DNA of 64,000 nucleotides from Nocardioides sp. InS609-2. Lineage in GTDB: Bacteria; Actinomycetota; Actinomycetes; Propionibacteriales; Nocardioidaceae. The notes under the pieces were generated by a model. The model worked only from the letters and a program-made list of their open reading frames with translations. It made no database searches and was not told the origin of the DNA. The stretch spans positions 62,001 to 126,000 of the forward strand of contig NZ_CP060034.1 of NCBI RefSeq assembly GCF_023208195.1, written 5' to 3'. Below, one piece after another: positions 22,238 to 30,685 of the stretch (the stretch's first letter is position 1; every line of letters begins with the position of its first letter). The position numbers were made by a program, and so were the translations under genes.

Positions 22238-22840
22238 ATGTTCACCGGCATCGTGGAAGAACTCGGCACCGTCGCCGCCCTCGAGCGGCTCGACGATGCC
22301 GCCCGCATCACCATCGACTGCGGCCTGCTCGACGACGTACACACCGGCGACTCCATCGCCGTCAACGGTTGCTGCCTCACCGTCACGGAGTACGACGGCC
22401 GGCGCTGGACCGCCGACGTCATGCAGGAGTCTCTCAACAGGACCAGCCTCGGGGCCCTCGTCGAGGGGGACCAGGTCAACCTGGAGCGCGCCATGCCGGT
22501 GACGGCCCGCCTCGGCGGCCACATCGTGCAGGGCCACGTCGACGGCGTCGGCACGATCCTCGCGCGCCACCCGAGCGACCACTGGGACATCGTCGAGATC
22601 TCCCTGCCGCCCGGGCTCGCACCCCTGCTCGTCGACAAGGGCTCGATCGCCGTAGATGGGGTCAGCTTGACCGTCGTCACCGTCACCGACGACAGGTTCA
22701 GCGTCTCGCTCATCCCCGAGACGCTCGCCCGCACCACGTTCGGCACCCGCGCTGTCGGCGACCGGGTCAACCTCGAGGCCGACGTCCTCGCGAAGCACGT
22801 GGCCCGCCTGGTCACGGCCTACCTCCCTCAGGAGAACTGA
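22238..22840 (+). CDS. ribE: Riboflavin synthase alpha chain
   Basis: Last step: dismutates two 6,7-dimethyl-8-ribityllumazine to riboflavin. 200 residues in two lumazine-binding repeats, the first from MFTGIVEELGTV with VNGCCLTVTE, the second with GQGHVDGVG-like text (VQGHVDGVGTI) and VDGVSLTVV. The stop overlaps the next ATG. Confidence 0.95.
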   Translation: MFTGIVEELGTVAALERLDDAARITIDCGLLDDVHTGDSIAVNGCCLTVTEYDGRRWTADVMQESLNRTSLGALVEGDQVNLERAMPVTARLGGHIVQGHVDGVGTILARHPSDHWDIVEISLPPGLAPLLVDKGSIAVDGVSLTVVTVTDDRFSVSLIPETLARTTFGTRAVGDRVNLEADVLAKHVARLVTAYLPQEN

Positions 22841-23517
22841 TGCTCGACTGGCTCCTCCACGGCACCATCCCCGTCGCCGGCGGGCTGCTCTTCGTCCGTG
22901 AGGTCGTCGGCAACCTGTTTGGCCTGGGCAGCGCGCTGCTCGGCATGAAACGCCTCGTGTGGGCCTGGCCCATCGGCGTCGTCGGCAACGTCCTGCTCTT
23001 CACCGTCTTCGTCTCCGGCGAGATCAGCGGCGCCACCACGGAGCCCTTGTGGGGCCAGGCCGGCCGCCAGGTCTTCTTTGCCGCGGTCAGTGTCTACGGC
23101 TGGTGGCGCTGGTCGCAGGCGAGCCGCTCCGGCGGCGCCGCTGACGGCGGCGCGATCACCCCGCGCTGGGCGACCTGGACCGAGCGGCTGCAACTGGTCG
23201 GTCTGGCCGTCGTGGGGTACGCCGCGGCGTACGCCATCCTCACCCAGATCGGCTCCTGGGGTCCGCAGACCGAGGCGTGGATCCTGGCCGGCTCGATGCT
23301 GGCGACGTACGGCATGGCCCGCGGCTGGGTGGAGTTCTGGATCGTCTGGCTGCTCGTCGACGTCGTCGGCGTGACGTCGCTGGTGCGGGCCGGCTACTAC
23401 CCGACGGCGGGCATGTACGTGTTCTACGCGTTCTTCGTGGTGATCGGTTTCTTCGTCTGGTGGCGCGCCGAACGCGAGTCGCACACCCCTCAGCGCGTAC
23501 GGGAGCTGGCCGCATGA
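22840..23517 (+). CDS. ribM: PnuC-family transporter, probable riboflavin uptake
   Basis: 225-residue membrane protein with about seven hydrophobic segments and the WxxW-type pattern YGWWRW typical of PnuC. PnuC family members carry nicotinamide riboside, thiamine or riboflavin. Members inside FMN-regulated actinobacterial rib operons (RibM of Streptomyces davawensis, PnuX of Corynebacterium) are riboflavin facilitators. Location between ribE and ribBA, with overlapping ends on both sides, argues for riboflavin here. Substrate is inferred from context, not from residues. Confidence 0.82.
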   Translation: MLDWLLHGTIPVAGGLLFVREVVGNLFGLGSALLGMKRLVWAWPIGVVGNVLLFTVFVSGEISGATTEPLWGQAGRQVFFAAVSVYGWWRWSQASRSGGAADGGAITPRWATWTERLQLVGLAVVGYAAAYAILTQIGSWGPQTEAWILAGSMLATYGMARGWVEFWIVWLLVDVVGVTSLVRAGYYPTAGMYVFYAFFVVIGFFVWWRAERESHTPQRVRELAA

Positions 23518-24746
23518 GTATCCGACTCGACTCTGTCGAACGAGCGATCGCCGACATCACGGCCGGCAAGGCCGTGGTGGTGGTCGACGACGAGACCCGC
23601 GAGAACGAGGGCGACATCATCTTCGCCGCGGCCAAGGCCACGCCGGAGCTGATGGCGTTCACCATCCGCTACTCCTCGGGCGTGATCTGCGTGCCGATGC
23701 CCGCCGAGATGCTCGACCGGCTCGAGATCCCGCTGATGACCCCGCACAACAAGGACAAGCTCCGCACCGCCTACACGATCTCGGTCGACGCCCGCGACGG
23801 CGTCAGCACCGGCATCAGCGCAGCCGACCGTGCCCACACCGCGCGCACGCTGGCCGACAGCGCCACCGAGCCGTGGGAGCTGACCCGGCCGGGTCACGTC
23901 TTCCCGCTGCGCTACCGCGAAGGTGGTGTGCTCGTCCGCCGCGGCCACACCGAGGCCGCCGTCGACCTCGCCACCCTGGCCGGACTGACCCCGGCCGGAG
24001 TGCTCGTCGAGGTCGTCAACGACGACGGCTCGATGAAGCGGGCGCCCGAGCTGCGTGAGTTCGCCGACGAGCACGACCTGGCGATGATCTCGATCGAGGA
24101 CCTGGTCCGCTACCGCCGCCGCCACGAGGTGCACGTGGAACGTGTTGCCGAGACCCGGTTGCCGACACGGCACGGCGACTTCACGGCGTACGGCTATCGC
24201 ATCACCATCGACAACTCCGAGCACATGGCGATCGTGTACGGCGACCTGTCGGACGCCGCGGACGTGCCGGTGCTGACCCGGGTGCACTCGGAGTGCCTCA
24301 CCGGTGACGTGTTCGGGAGCCTGCGCTGTGACTGCGGTCCGCAGCTCGACGAGGCGCTGGAGCGCATCGTGGCCGAGGGGCGCGGCGTGGTGATCTACCT
24401 GCGTGGGCACGAGGGTCGCGGCATCGGCCTGGTCGCCAAGCTGCAGGCCTACGCCCTGCAGGACGGCGGTCGCGACACGGTCGACGCCAACCTCGACCTC
24501 CGGCTGCCGGCCGACGCGCGGCACTACGGCACGGCCACCCAGATCCTGCGCGACCTCGGCGTCGGCTCGGTGAAGCTGATGACCAACAACCCGGGCAAGA
24601 CCGTCGACCTCGAGGACTACGGTGTGCCCGTGGTGGCCCAGGTGCCGCTCACGCCGCGCCCCAACGACCACAACCTGGCCTATCTGCTGACCAAGCGTGA
24701 CCGAATGGGCCACGCCCTGCCAGACGACCTGGGAGCAAACTCATGA
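23514..24746 (+). CDS. ribBA: Bifunctional DHBP synthase/GTP cyclohydrolase II
   Basis: Makes both riboflavin precursors: 3,4-dihydroxybutanone 4-phosphate from ribulose 5-phosphate, and the pyrimidine from GTP. 410 residues. The RibB half has [16 protein letters not shown] and [12 protein letters not shown]. The RibA half has [19 protein letters not shown] with the three zinc cysteines, and [10 protein letters not shown]. The ATG overlaps the ribM stop (ATGA). The alternative upstream in-frame start lies inside ribM and was rejected. Confidence 0.95.
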   Translation: MSIRLDSVERAIADITAGKAVVVVDDETRENEGDIIFAAAKATPELMAFTIRYSSGVICVPMPAEMLDRLEIPLMTPHNKDKLRTAYTISVDARDGVSTGISAADRAHTARTLADSATEPWELTRPGHVFPLRYREGGVLVRRGHTEAAVDLATLAGLTPAGVLVEVVNDDGSMKRAPELREFADEHDLAMISIEDLVRYRRRHEVHVERVAETRLPTRHGDFTAYGYRITIDNSEHMAIVYGDLSDAADVPVLTRVHSECLTGDVFGSLRCDCGPQLDEALERIVAEGRGVVIYLRGHEGRGIGLVAKLQAYALQDGGRDTVDANLDLRLPADARHYGTATQILRDLGVGSVKLMTNNPGKTVDLEDYGVPVVAQVPLTPRPNDHNLAYLLTKRDRMGHALPDDLGANS

Positions 24747-25231
24747 GCGGACCCGGAGCACCGGCCCAGAAGCCCATCGACTGCCACGACCTGCGCGCCG
24801 CCATCGTCGCGGCGACCTGGCACGAGGAGGTCATGGACGGCCTCGTCGCCGGCGCCCAGGAGGCCATGCGGCACTACCAGGTCGAGGCGCCGACGTTGAT
24901 CCGCGTGCCGGGCACCTTCGAGCTCCCGGTGGTCGCGCAGGCGCTGGCCGCCCAGGGCTACGACGCTGTCGTCGCCCTGGGAGTGGTGATCCGCGGGGAC
25001 ACTCCGCACTTCGACTACGTCTGCAGCGCCGCAACCGACGGGCTGACCCGGGTTGCGCTCGACCACCAGGTCGCCGTCGGCTTCGGCGTACTCACGTGTG
25101 ACAACGAGCAGCAGGCGCTCGACCGCGCCGGCCTCGAGGGGTCGCGCGAGGACAAGGGTTACGAGGCCACCGCCGCCGCCCTGTCGACCGCGGCCACCAT
25201 CAAGACCATCAAGCGCGGGTACGACGCCTGA
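24743..25231 (+). CDS. ribH: 6,7-dimethyl-8-ribityllumazine synthase
   Basis: Condenses the pyrimidine and butanone phosphate precursors; forms the lumazine synthase shell. 162 residues. Key segments: [14 protein letters not shown], the phosphate-binding [16 protein letters not shown] with the catalytic His, and [23 protein letters not shown] overlap with ribBA. Last gene of the riboswitch-controlled operon. Confidence 0.96.
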   Translation: MSGPGAPAQKPIDCHDLRAAIVAATWHEEVMDGLVAGAQEAMRHYQVEAPTLIRVPGTFELPVVAQALAAQGYDAVVALGVVIRGDTPHFDYVCSAATDGLTRVALDHQVAVGFGVLTCDNEQQALDRAGLEGSREDKGYEATAAALSTAATIKTIKRGYDA

Positions 25232-25262
25232 GACCGCGTCGTCGCACCGCGCGGCGACCGCC

Positions 25263-25268
25263 TAGGCT
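25263..25268 (+). promoter_or_regulatory. -10 box of a probable leaderless mRNA (hisE)
   Basis: TAGGCT ends 7 bases before the GTG of hisE, so hisE-hisG are probably transcribed from a leaderless start independent of the rib operon. Confidence 0.5.
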
Positions 25269-25275
25269 GACATCC

Positions 25276-25539
25276 GTGAAGACGTTCGAAGGGCTCTGGG
25301 ACGAGCTGAGCGAGAAGGCCCGCACCCGGCCCGAGGGTTCCGGCACCGTCCAGCAGCTCGACGCCGGCGTGCATGCCATCGGCAAGAAGCTGGTCGAGGA
25401 GGCCGCCGAGTCCTGGATGGCCGCCGAGCACGAGGGCAAGGACCGCGCCGCCGAGGAGATCAGCCAGCTGATCTACCACGCGCAGGTGCTGATGCTCGCC
25501 TCCGGCCTCACCCTCGACGACGTCTACGCCCACCTCTGA
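25276..25539 (+). CDS. hisE: Phosphoribosyl-ATP pyrophosphatase
   Basis: Second step of histidine synthesis: hydrolyses phosphoribosyl-ATP to phosphoribosyl-AMP. 87 residues, normal for a free-standing HisE. The MazG-like helical core shows [19 protein letters not shown] and [18 protein letters not shown] with the metal-binding Glu/Asp residues. It precedes hisG by 8 bases, as in many actinobacteria. Confidence 0.95.
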   Translation: MKTFEGLWDELSEKARTRPEGSGTVQQLDAGVHAIGKKLVEEAAESWMAAEHEGKDRAAEEISQLIYHAQVLMLASGLTLDDVYAHL

Positions 25540-25547
25540 GAGTTCAC

Positions 25548-26399
25548 ATGCCTCTGCTTCGCATCGCCATTCCGAACAAGGGGTCGCTGTCCCAGGCGGC
25601 CACCGACATCCTCCGCGAGTCCGGCTACCGCCAGCGCAGTGACTCCAAGGAGCTGACGCTCACCGATGCCGAGAACGGCGTGGAGTTCTTCTACCTCCGC
25701 CCCCGCGACATCGCGCTGTACGTCGGCGAGGGCACGCTCGACGTCGGCATCACCGGCCGCGACCTGCTGCTCGACAGCGGGGCCAAGGCCGACGAGGTGA
25801 TGGGACTCGGCTTCGGCCGGTCGCGCTTCCACTTCGCCGGCCCGCTCGGTGTCTTCAAGGACGTCAGCGAGCTGGCCGGGCAGCGCATCGCGACCTCCTA
25901 CACCGGCGTCGTACGCACGTTCCTCGAGGAGCGCGGCATCGACGCGACCGTCACGCGACTCGACGGCGCCGTCGAGACCAGCGTCCAGCTCGGCGTCGCC
26001 GACGCGATCGCCGATGTCGTCGAGACGGGCAGCACCCTGCGTGCCGCCGGGCTCGAGATCTTCGGTGAGGTGGTGCTCGAGTCGGAGGCCGTGCTCATCT
26101 CGCGGGCCGGGAGCGACCGTCCCGACGGCTTCGAGGTGTTCCGCCGCCGGGTCGAGGGCGTCCTGGTCGCCCGCAGCTACGTGATGATGGACTACGACAT
26201 CGAGTCCGTACGCGTCGACGACGCGGTCAAGCTGGCGCCGGGCCTCGAGGGCCCCACCATCTCGCCGCTGCGCCGCGAGGGCTGGGTGGCCGTACGCGTG
26301 ATGGTGCCGCGCGCTGGCTCCCAGCGCCTCATGGACGACCTCTACGACCTCGGTGCCCGGGCGATCCTGCTCACCGACATCCATGCCTGCCGCCTCTGA
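25548..26399 (+). CDS. hisG: ATP phosphoribosyltransferase, long form
   Basis: First, feedback-controlled step of histidine synthesis: joins ATP and PRPP. 283 residues, the long form with a C-terminal ACT-like regulatory domain (from about residue 205), so no HisZ is needed. Visible: MPLLRIAIPNKGSLSQAA, ALYVGEGTLDVGITGRD, and the PRPP loop in DVVETGSTLRAAGLEI. Confidence 0.95.
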   Translation: MPLLRIAIPNKGSLSQAATDILRESGYRQRSDSKELTLTDAENGVEFFYLRPRDIALYVGEGTLDVGITGRDLLLDSGAKADEVMGLGFGRSRFHFAGPLGVFKDVSELAGQRIATSYTGVVRTFLEERGIDATVTRLDGAVETSVQLGVADAIADVVETGSTLRAAGLEIFGEVVLESEAVLISRAGSDRPDGFEVFRRRVEGVLVARSYVMMDYDIESVRVDDAVKLAPGLEGPTISPLRREGWVAVRVMVPRAGSQRLMDDLYDLGARAILLTDIHACRL

Positions 26400-26832
26400 C
26401 GGCGTGCCGCTGCCGCACACCTGGCGACCGCTCGGAGTGCGGCTGGCCGCGACGTTCTTCGGGCTGATGCTGCTGATCTTGTGCCTGTTCGCGTGGTTCG
26501 GCTTCGACCAGGCGACGCGTGACAAGTTCTCGTTCTTGCAGCGCGGCACGCTCGTCGGACTCGGGCTGATGGCGTTCGCCTGCGGCCATGCCCTGGCCCG
26601 CTCGAGGGTGGTGGCCCGCGCCGACTCGCTGCTCGTGGTCAACGGCTACCGGCGCCGCAGGTTCGAGTGGGCCGAGGTCGTCGCCGTGCAGATGCTTCCG
26701 GGTGCGCCGTGGGCCGTGCTCGATCTTGCCGACGGGACGACCGTGCCGGCGATGGCGATCCAGGGCTCGGACGGCGACCGCGCTCGGCGAGCCGCGCGAG
26801 AGCTGCGGGCGCTCGTCGACCAGGCGCACTGA
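26383..26832 (+). CDS. Small PH-domain-like membrane protein
   Basis: 149 residues; overlaps the end of hisG by 17 bases. Two hydrophobic helices (LAATFFGLMLLILCLFAWF and LVGLGLMAFACGHALA) are followed by a short beta-rich domain (LLVVNGYRRRRFEWAEVVAV) of the bacterial PH type found after hisG in other actinobacteria. No catalytic residues; role unknown. Confidence 0.75.
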   Translation: MPAASDGVPLPHTWRPLGVRLAATFFGLMLLILCLFAWFGFDQATRDKFSFLQRGTLVGLGLMAFACGHALARSRVVARADSLLVVNGYRRRRFEWAEVVAVQMLPGAPWAVLDLADGTTVPAMAIQGSDGDRARRAARELRALVDQAH

Positions 26833-26838
26833 CAGCAC

Positions 26839-27750
26839 TCAGTCGAGGGCGCGGATGCCCCATGACGCCGAGAACTCCTCGCCCGGCGCCAGCGTCGCGA
26901 CGTCCTCACCGGAGTTGAACGCGTTGGCCGGCGCCGTCATCGGCTCCACCGCGAGCGCCCGGCGGGCGTACTCCGGCACCACGTCGGCGGTGTAGAGCTG
27001 CAGCCAGGTGTGCTGCTCGTCGACCCACAGCGCGACGCCGCGTCCTGACGCCCGGTCGCGCACGAGCACGGTGGTCGTGCCGTCCTCCGCCCGGTCCAGG
27101 TCGGTGAAGGCGTCGTCGAGCTGGGTCTGCCGGATGGGCCGAGCCACCCTGAAGTCGTACGCCGTGCCCTCCACGACCTCGCGCCCGACCGGGATCAGCC
27201 GGTCGTCGACCAGGCAGCGGCTCGCGGCGGGCAGGGTGAGCTCCCAGCCGTCGACCGGACCCTCGCCGATGCGCAGGTAAGGATGCGCGCCTGACGCGTA
27301 CGGCGCGGGGGAGTCGCCCAGGTTGGTGGCCGACTGCGTGACGGTAAGCCCGTCGGCCGAGAGCACGTAGTGCACCCGCAGCTCGACCAGCCACGGGTAG
27401 CCGGTCTGCGCCATCAGCCGGTGAACGAGCGACACCGAGTGCGGCGCGTGCTCCTCAAGCGTCCACGAGACCCAGCGCACCAGCCCGTGCGACGCGTGCT
27501 GCCGGGCCGGCTCGGTGAGCGCGAGCTGGAGGTCGCGTCCCTGCCAGGTGTACTTCCCGTCGCGGAGCCGGTTGGGCCACGGCATCAGCAGCTGCCCGCG
27601 TCCGCCCGCGGCCATCGCGTCCGCATCGAAGCCGTCGATGATGCGGTGGCCCTGGTGCTCGAGCACCCGCAACGCAGCACCGCCTTCGGTCACGACGGCG
27701 TGATAGCCGGCGCCACGGATCTCGAACTGGTCTCCCGACGGCGCCACCAT
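26839..27750 (-). CDS. Aldose 1-epimerase family protein
   Basis: Mutarotase-fold protein, 303 residues. Family residues visible: LMPWPNRLRDGKY, HGLVRWVSW (catalytic His), SGAHPYLRIG (second His) and ALAVEPMTAPANAFN (catalytic Glu). It probably interconverts sugar anomers; the exact sugar cannot be read from sequence. It converges with the PH-domain gene (6-base gap) and is divergent from the GNAT gene. Confidence 0.85.
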   Translation of the reverse strand: MVAPSGDQFEIRGAGYHAVVTEGGAALRVLEHQGHRIIDGFDADAMAAGGRGQLLMPWPNRLRDGKYTWQGRDLQLALTEPARQHASHGLVRWVSWTLEEHAPHSVSLVHRLMAQTGYPWLVELRVHYVLSADGLTVTQSATNLGDSPAPYASGAHPYLRIGEGPVDGWELTLPAASRCLVDDRLIPVGREVVEGTAYDFRVARPIRQTQLDDAFTDLDRAEDGTTTVLVRDRASGRGVALWVDEQHTWLQLYTADVVPEYARRALAVEPMTAPANAFNSGEDVATLAPGEEFSASWGIRALD

Positions 27751-27766
27751 GCGGCCACCCTTTCAC

Positions 27767-27772
27767 TACCGT
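27767..27772 (+). promoter_or_regulatory. -10 box of a probable leaderless mRNA (GNAT gene)
   Basis: TACCGT ends 6 bases before ATG 27779 and favours that start over the ATG at 27749 that lies inside the divergent epimerase start region. Confidence 0.4.
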
Positions 27773-27778
27773 GACGCC

Positions 27779-28741
27779 ATGCCATTCGACGTACGCCGGC
27801 TGGACGACACAGACGCGCAGGACTTCGCCGCGCTGGCTGCGGCCATCGAGGCAGACCACCCCACCAACCTCCAGCTCTCGGCCGAGGAGTTCATCGAGAT
27901 CCGGGAGCTGGCCGGTGCCGTCATCGAGGGTGCGTACGACGCCGGCGAGCTGGTCGCGTGGAGCGGCTACCTGGCCCAAGCACCCCAGGGCGACGGCCGG
28001 CGGATCCAGGTCGTCGGCGACAGTCACCCGGATCATGTCGGCCGGGGGCTGGGCACCCTGATGGGTGCTCGCGCGCTCGCTGCCGCCCGGGCCAGGCACG
28101 CCATCGACGCGGCGGAGCTGCCCGCGACGTACGTCACGAGAATGGGTGCCGGCCGCACCGACCAGGCACGGCTGCTCGCATCGCTGGGCTACCGGATGGA
28201 GCGTTACCGCTTCACGATGATCGCCGAGCTCGACGGGCTGGAGATCCCACCGGTCCGGCACGACGGCTACGGACTGGTGCCGTTCGGCCCAGCCGACTCC
28301 GAGCTGCTACGGGTGGCCCACGAGCGCGCGTTCGACGACTACCCGGTGCCGAGCGCGATGACCAGCGACGTCTGGGACGGCTTCATGATCCGGGCGCGGC
28401 ACACCAGGCACGGCCTCTCGTCGTGGCTGCGCAACGAGAGCGGCGACGTGGCGGCGTACCTCTTCACGCACGAGTACGCCGCCCCGCTGTCGGGCAGGAA
28501 CGACGGCCGCGAGACCTACGTGCCCTACCTCGGCACCCTGCCCGTACATCGCGGCCGTGGTCTGGCCAGCGCGCTGATGAGCCACACCCTGCTGGCCGCT
28601 CGGGACCAGGGCGTGGCCCGGATGAGCCTCGAGGTCGACGCGCACAACCCGACGGGCGCGCTGGGGTTCTACGAGCGGGCGGGCTTTCGCACGGTGGCCC
28701 GCTTCGACGAGTGCACGATCACCGAACGGCCGGTGGCCTGA
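27779..28741 (+). CDS. Tandem GNAT acetyltransferase
   Basis: 320 residues with two GNAT folds, similar in layout to mycothiol synthase. The first domain (about 1-150) has an acetyl-CoA-type VGRGLGTLMGARALA loop. The second (about 160-320) has the clearer motif PVHRGRGLASALMSHTLLAA and NPTGALGFYERAGF. Substrate unknown. Its last 14 codons lie inside a 71-bp direct repeat whose second copy is at 30103-30173, where the same C-terminal text reappears on the + strand without the gene. Confidence 0.82.
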   Translation: MPFDVRRLDDTDAQDFAALAAAIEADHPTNLQLSAEEFIEIRELAGAVIEGAYDAGELVAWSGYLAQAPQGDGRRIQVVGDSHPDHVGRGLGTLMGARALAAARARHAIDAAELPATYVTRMGAGRTDQARLLASLGYRMERYRFTMIAELDGLEIPPVRHDGYGLVPFGPADSELLRVAHERAFDDYPVPSAMTSDVWDGFMIRARHTRHGLSSWLRNESGDVAAYLFTHEYAAPLSGRNDGRETYVPYLGTLPVHRGRGLASALMSHTLLAARDQGVARMSLEVDAHNPTGALGFYERAGFRTVARFDECTITERPVA

Positions 28742-28770
28742 CACCCGTGCCGTCGAGTACGACGTCGGCC
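28700..28770 (+). repeat. 71-bp direct repeat, left copy
   Basis: Matches 30103-30173 at 70 of 71 positions (G versus C at 28755/30158). It contains the end of the GNAT gene on the + strand and, on the - strand, the last codons of the P-loop kinase (ADVVLDGTGVRPPAVR). The two copies flank 1.33 kb of degraded genes. Confidence 0.95.
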
Positions 28771-28919
28771 CTGGTCAGACCACGGTCGCGGACGTGCTTC
28801 TTGTCGAGCGCCATTCATGGCTCGGTGGCCGTCTCGCGGTTGGCCTCGAGTTGCTCACGGAACTCGTCGGCCGAAGCGAAGAACGCCGCTGGTTTGTCTG
28901 GGGGTTTCGCCCGGTGCAC
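28755..28919 (-). pseudogene. YdeI/OmpD-associated family remnant
   Basis: Read from a GTG at 28919, the text VHRAKPPDKPAAFFASADEF then REQLEANRETATEP is the N terminus of a YdeI-family protein. It is then cut by TGA where the family has Trp (usual ELW), and continues in the same frame as MALDKKHVRDRGLTRADVV, again YdeI-like. There it joins the kinase tail inside the left direct repeat. So the gene has both a nonsense change and a lost C-terminal two thirds. Family call from memory of the motif, not from a search. Confidence 0.6.
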
Positions 28920-28936
28920 CGACCATTGGCCAGACC

Positions 28937-29674
28937 CTAGCGAGGGAACCCGAGCGGGAAGACCACTCGCTTGCCGGCGGCATCCTTGCGGATTCGGCGC
29001 GCCTCACGCTCCAAACTCGTGGACACGCCCCTTGAAGGCGCAAGGCCGGCGTACTCCTCGCCTTCACCCGTGGCGAGGTCGAAGACGAAGCGCCCGAAGC
29101 CCTGGACGTAGAGCCTCGTGCCGGTCATGGCGCTGATCTCGATCTCCGACTCGGAGTAGCCGTCAGCGAAGTCGTCCTTCGCCGGGTCTCCCATGCCGAG
29201 GGTGGAGTCGATGATCTGTTCGCCCGTTTCGAGATCGAAGGCCAACACGGTGGCTTGCGGCGTACCGAACCGGTCCTTCTCGCCAGACGTCCTGTCGATG
29301 GCGGCGAGATAGCGCCCATCCGGAGAGGCTGCGACATAGTCGGGCGACACCACGAGCCCGGTCCCGGTCGCAGGCATTCCCGGCGCGGCAAACACCAGCT
29401 CGTAGTCGGCGAACGCGGTCGACCCGCTGTCTGCCTTGCGGTCGACCGGCACGAAGAACACTCCGTCACCAGCGACCACAAAGAAGCGGACGGCGGCGCC
29501 CGTGTCGATCTCGGTGCCGTCGGAGAGATGCACGGTCGACCCGGCGGCCCAGGCAAGACCAGTTGTGGTGACCCGATCGGCGCTGGTACGCCAGGAGGCC
29601 GGCCGCTGGTCGTCGCAGGCCGTGGCGAGCATCGCCACCGCCGTCGCCATCGCCATCGCTACCTGTCGCATCAT
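28937..29674 (-). CDS. Predicted lipoprotein, function unknown
   Basis: 245 residues. The N terminus MMRQVAMAMATAVAMLATAC is a lipoprotein signal with lipobox LATAC, so it is probably anchored outside the membrane. The mature part has beta-rich, propeller-like text (YVAASPDGRYLAAIDRTSG) and ends KRVVFPLGFPR. It lies within the 1.33 kb segment between the two 71-bp repeats, with decayed genes on both sides. It is uninterrupted and may be the only live gene there. Confidence 0.65.
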   Translation of the reverse strand: MMRQVAMAMATAVAMLATACDDQRPASWRTSADRVTTTGLAWAAGSTVHLSDGTEIDTGAAVRFFVVAGDGVFFVPVDRKADSGSTAFADYELVFAAPGMPATGTGLVVSPDYVAASPDGRYLAAIDRTSGEKDRFGTPQATVLAFDLETGEQIIDSTLGMGDPAKDDFADGYSESEIEISAMTGTRLYVQGFGRFVFDLATGEGEEYAGLAPSRGVSTSLEREARRIRKDAAGKRVVFPLGFPR

Positions 29675-29704
29675 GTGGGGGACCCTTCCATGGTGCAGGC
29701 CCGT

Positions 29705-30102
29705 TCAAACCGCGTGTGAGACCCAGGCCCGCCCGAAGGCCGTGACCGGACGCGCGCGTGCGAGGTCCGCGCCGGCGAGCAGATCCCGGACCGCGGCGAC
29801 CGTCATCACCACCTCACCGACATCGAACTTGTCGGCATGCGTGTAGAGCGCGTGCTCATCGATCGCGGCGACCGGCACCGGGCCGCGCACGAAGTCGAGT
29901 CGCACCGCGGTGTCACGCAGTGATTCGTAGAGAGCTCCGAGGATGGCCAGGACGCGCGGACCCCTACCTCGGGCACGGACTCCGGGGCGCTCCGTTCCAT
30001 CGACTCGTCGCGCCTCGCCCCGACGAGCCGGCTGTCGTCGGTGATGATCGCGGCACAGTCGTTCGCGAGGTCGATCGTGACGCGGCGCAGGGCTCGCTCG
30101 AT
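29705..30102 (-). pseudogene. Truncated, frameshifted gene of unknown family
   Basis: Coherent protein text runs IERALRRVTIDLANDCAAII then TDDSRLVGARRDESMER in one frame. It shifts near 29960 and continues as RVLAILGALYESLRDTAVRL and FDVGEVVMTVAAVRDLLAGA to a stop at 29705. The 5' end is replaced by the right 71-bp repeat, and no start codon belongs to it. The family was not recognised. One missing base would explain the frame change. Confidence 0.5.
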
Positions 30103-30173
30103 CGCTTCGACGAGTGCACGATCACCGAACGGCCGGTGGCCTGACACCCGTGCCGTCCAGTACGACGTCGGCC
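30103..30173 (+). repeat. 71-bp direct repeat, right copy
   Basis: Partner of 28700-28770. On the - strand it is the genuine 3' end of the kinase gene; on the + strand it repeats the GNAT C-terminal codons (RFDECTITERPVA and stop) out of context. Confidence 0.95.
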
Positions 30174-30685
30174 CGGTCACGCGTGCCGTCGGCCGCGTGC
30201 AGCTCGTCCTCGTCGATCATCCACTGCGCCCAGTGCGGCGCCATCTGCTCGCCGTCGCGCGCCATGCCCCGGGCCAGCCGCAGCTCGGGTGGTGCCTCTA
30301 CCCACACGAGGGTGGTGATCAAGTCGGCGATCGGTGCGGCTCCCGATCCGACGCCCTCCACGACCAGCAGGGGAGCCGGGGCGACGGGGTGGTCCTCCGC
30401 CCAGTCGTCGGCGTACCAGTCCCAGCGCCGCCACGAACCCGGCAGTCCGCCGGCGAGCGGTCGCAGCATCGCGTCGAGGCTCGCGGCCAGGCCGGGCAAT
30501 CCGCGCCAGCCGTGCAGCAGCTCGTCGGTGTGGACGACGGCGGCGCCAGTCGCGGCGGCGATGCCGGCCGCGAGCGTGGTCTTGCCGGAGCCGGCGGGGC
30601 CATCGATGCACACGAGGCGGCCCTCGTGCAGGGTCGGCGGCCTGGCGAGCGCCGTCGCAAGAACGACCTCTGCGTCAGAAGGCAT
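30122..30685 (-). CDS. Uridine kinase-like P-loop NTPase
   Basis: 187 residues. P-loop IDGPAGSGKTTLAAG near residue 30, a substrate region VVHTDELLHGWRGL, and VVEGVGSGAAP match the bacterial uridine/nucleoside kinase-like group; the substrate is uncertain. The C terminus GTRDRADVVLDGTG lies within the right direct repeat. The start overlaps the end of the upstream deaminase-like gene by 11 bases, so they are likely co-transcribed. Confidence 0.8.
   Translation of the reverse strand: MPSDAEVVLATALARPPTLHEGRLVCIDGPAGSGKTTLAAGIAAATGAAVVHTDELLHGWRGLPGLAASLDAMLRPLAGGLPGSWRRWDWYADDWAEDHPVAPAPLLVVEGVGSGAAPIADLITTLVWVEAPPELRLARGMARDGEQMAPHWAQWMIDEDELHAADGTRDRADVVLDGTGVRPPAVR

Noticed and set aside
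20885..22798. 637-codon - strand frame over the riboswitch, ribD and ribE
   Set aside because: It overlaps a conserved riboswitch and two certain genes; the text is shadow-like.
28700..30173. Insertion sequence between the 71-bp repeats
   Set aside because: No transposase, no terminal inverted repeats, and 71 bp is too long for a usual target-site duplication.
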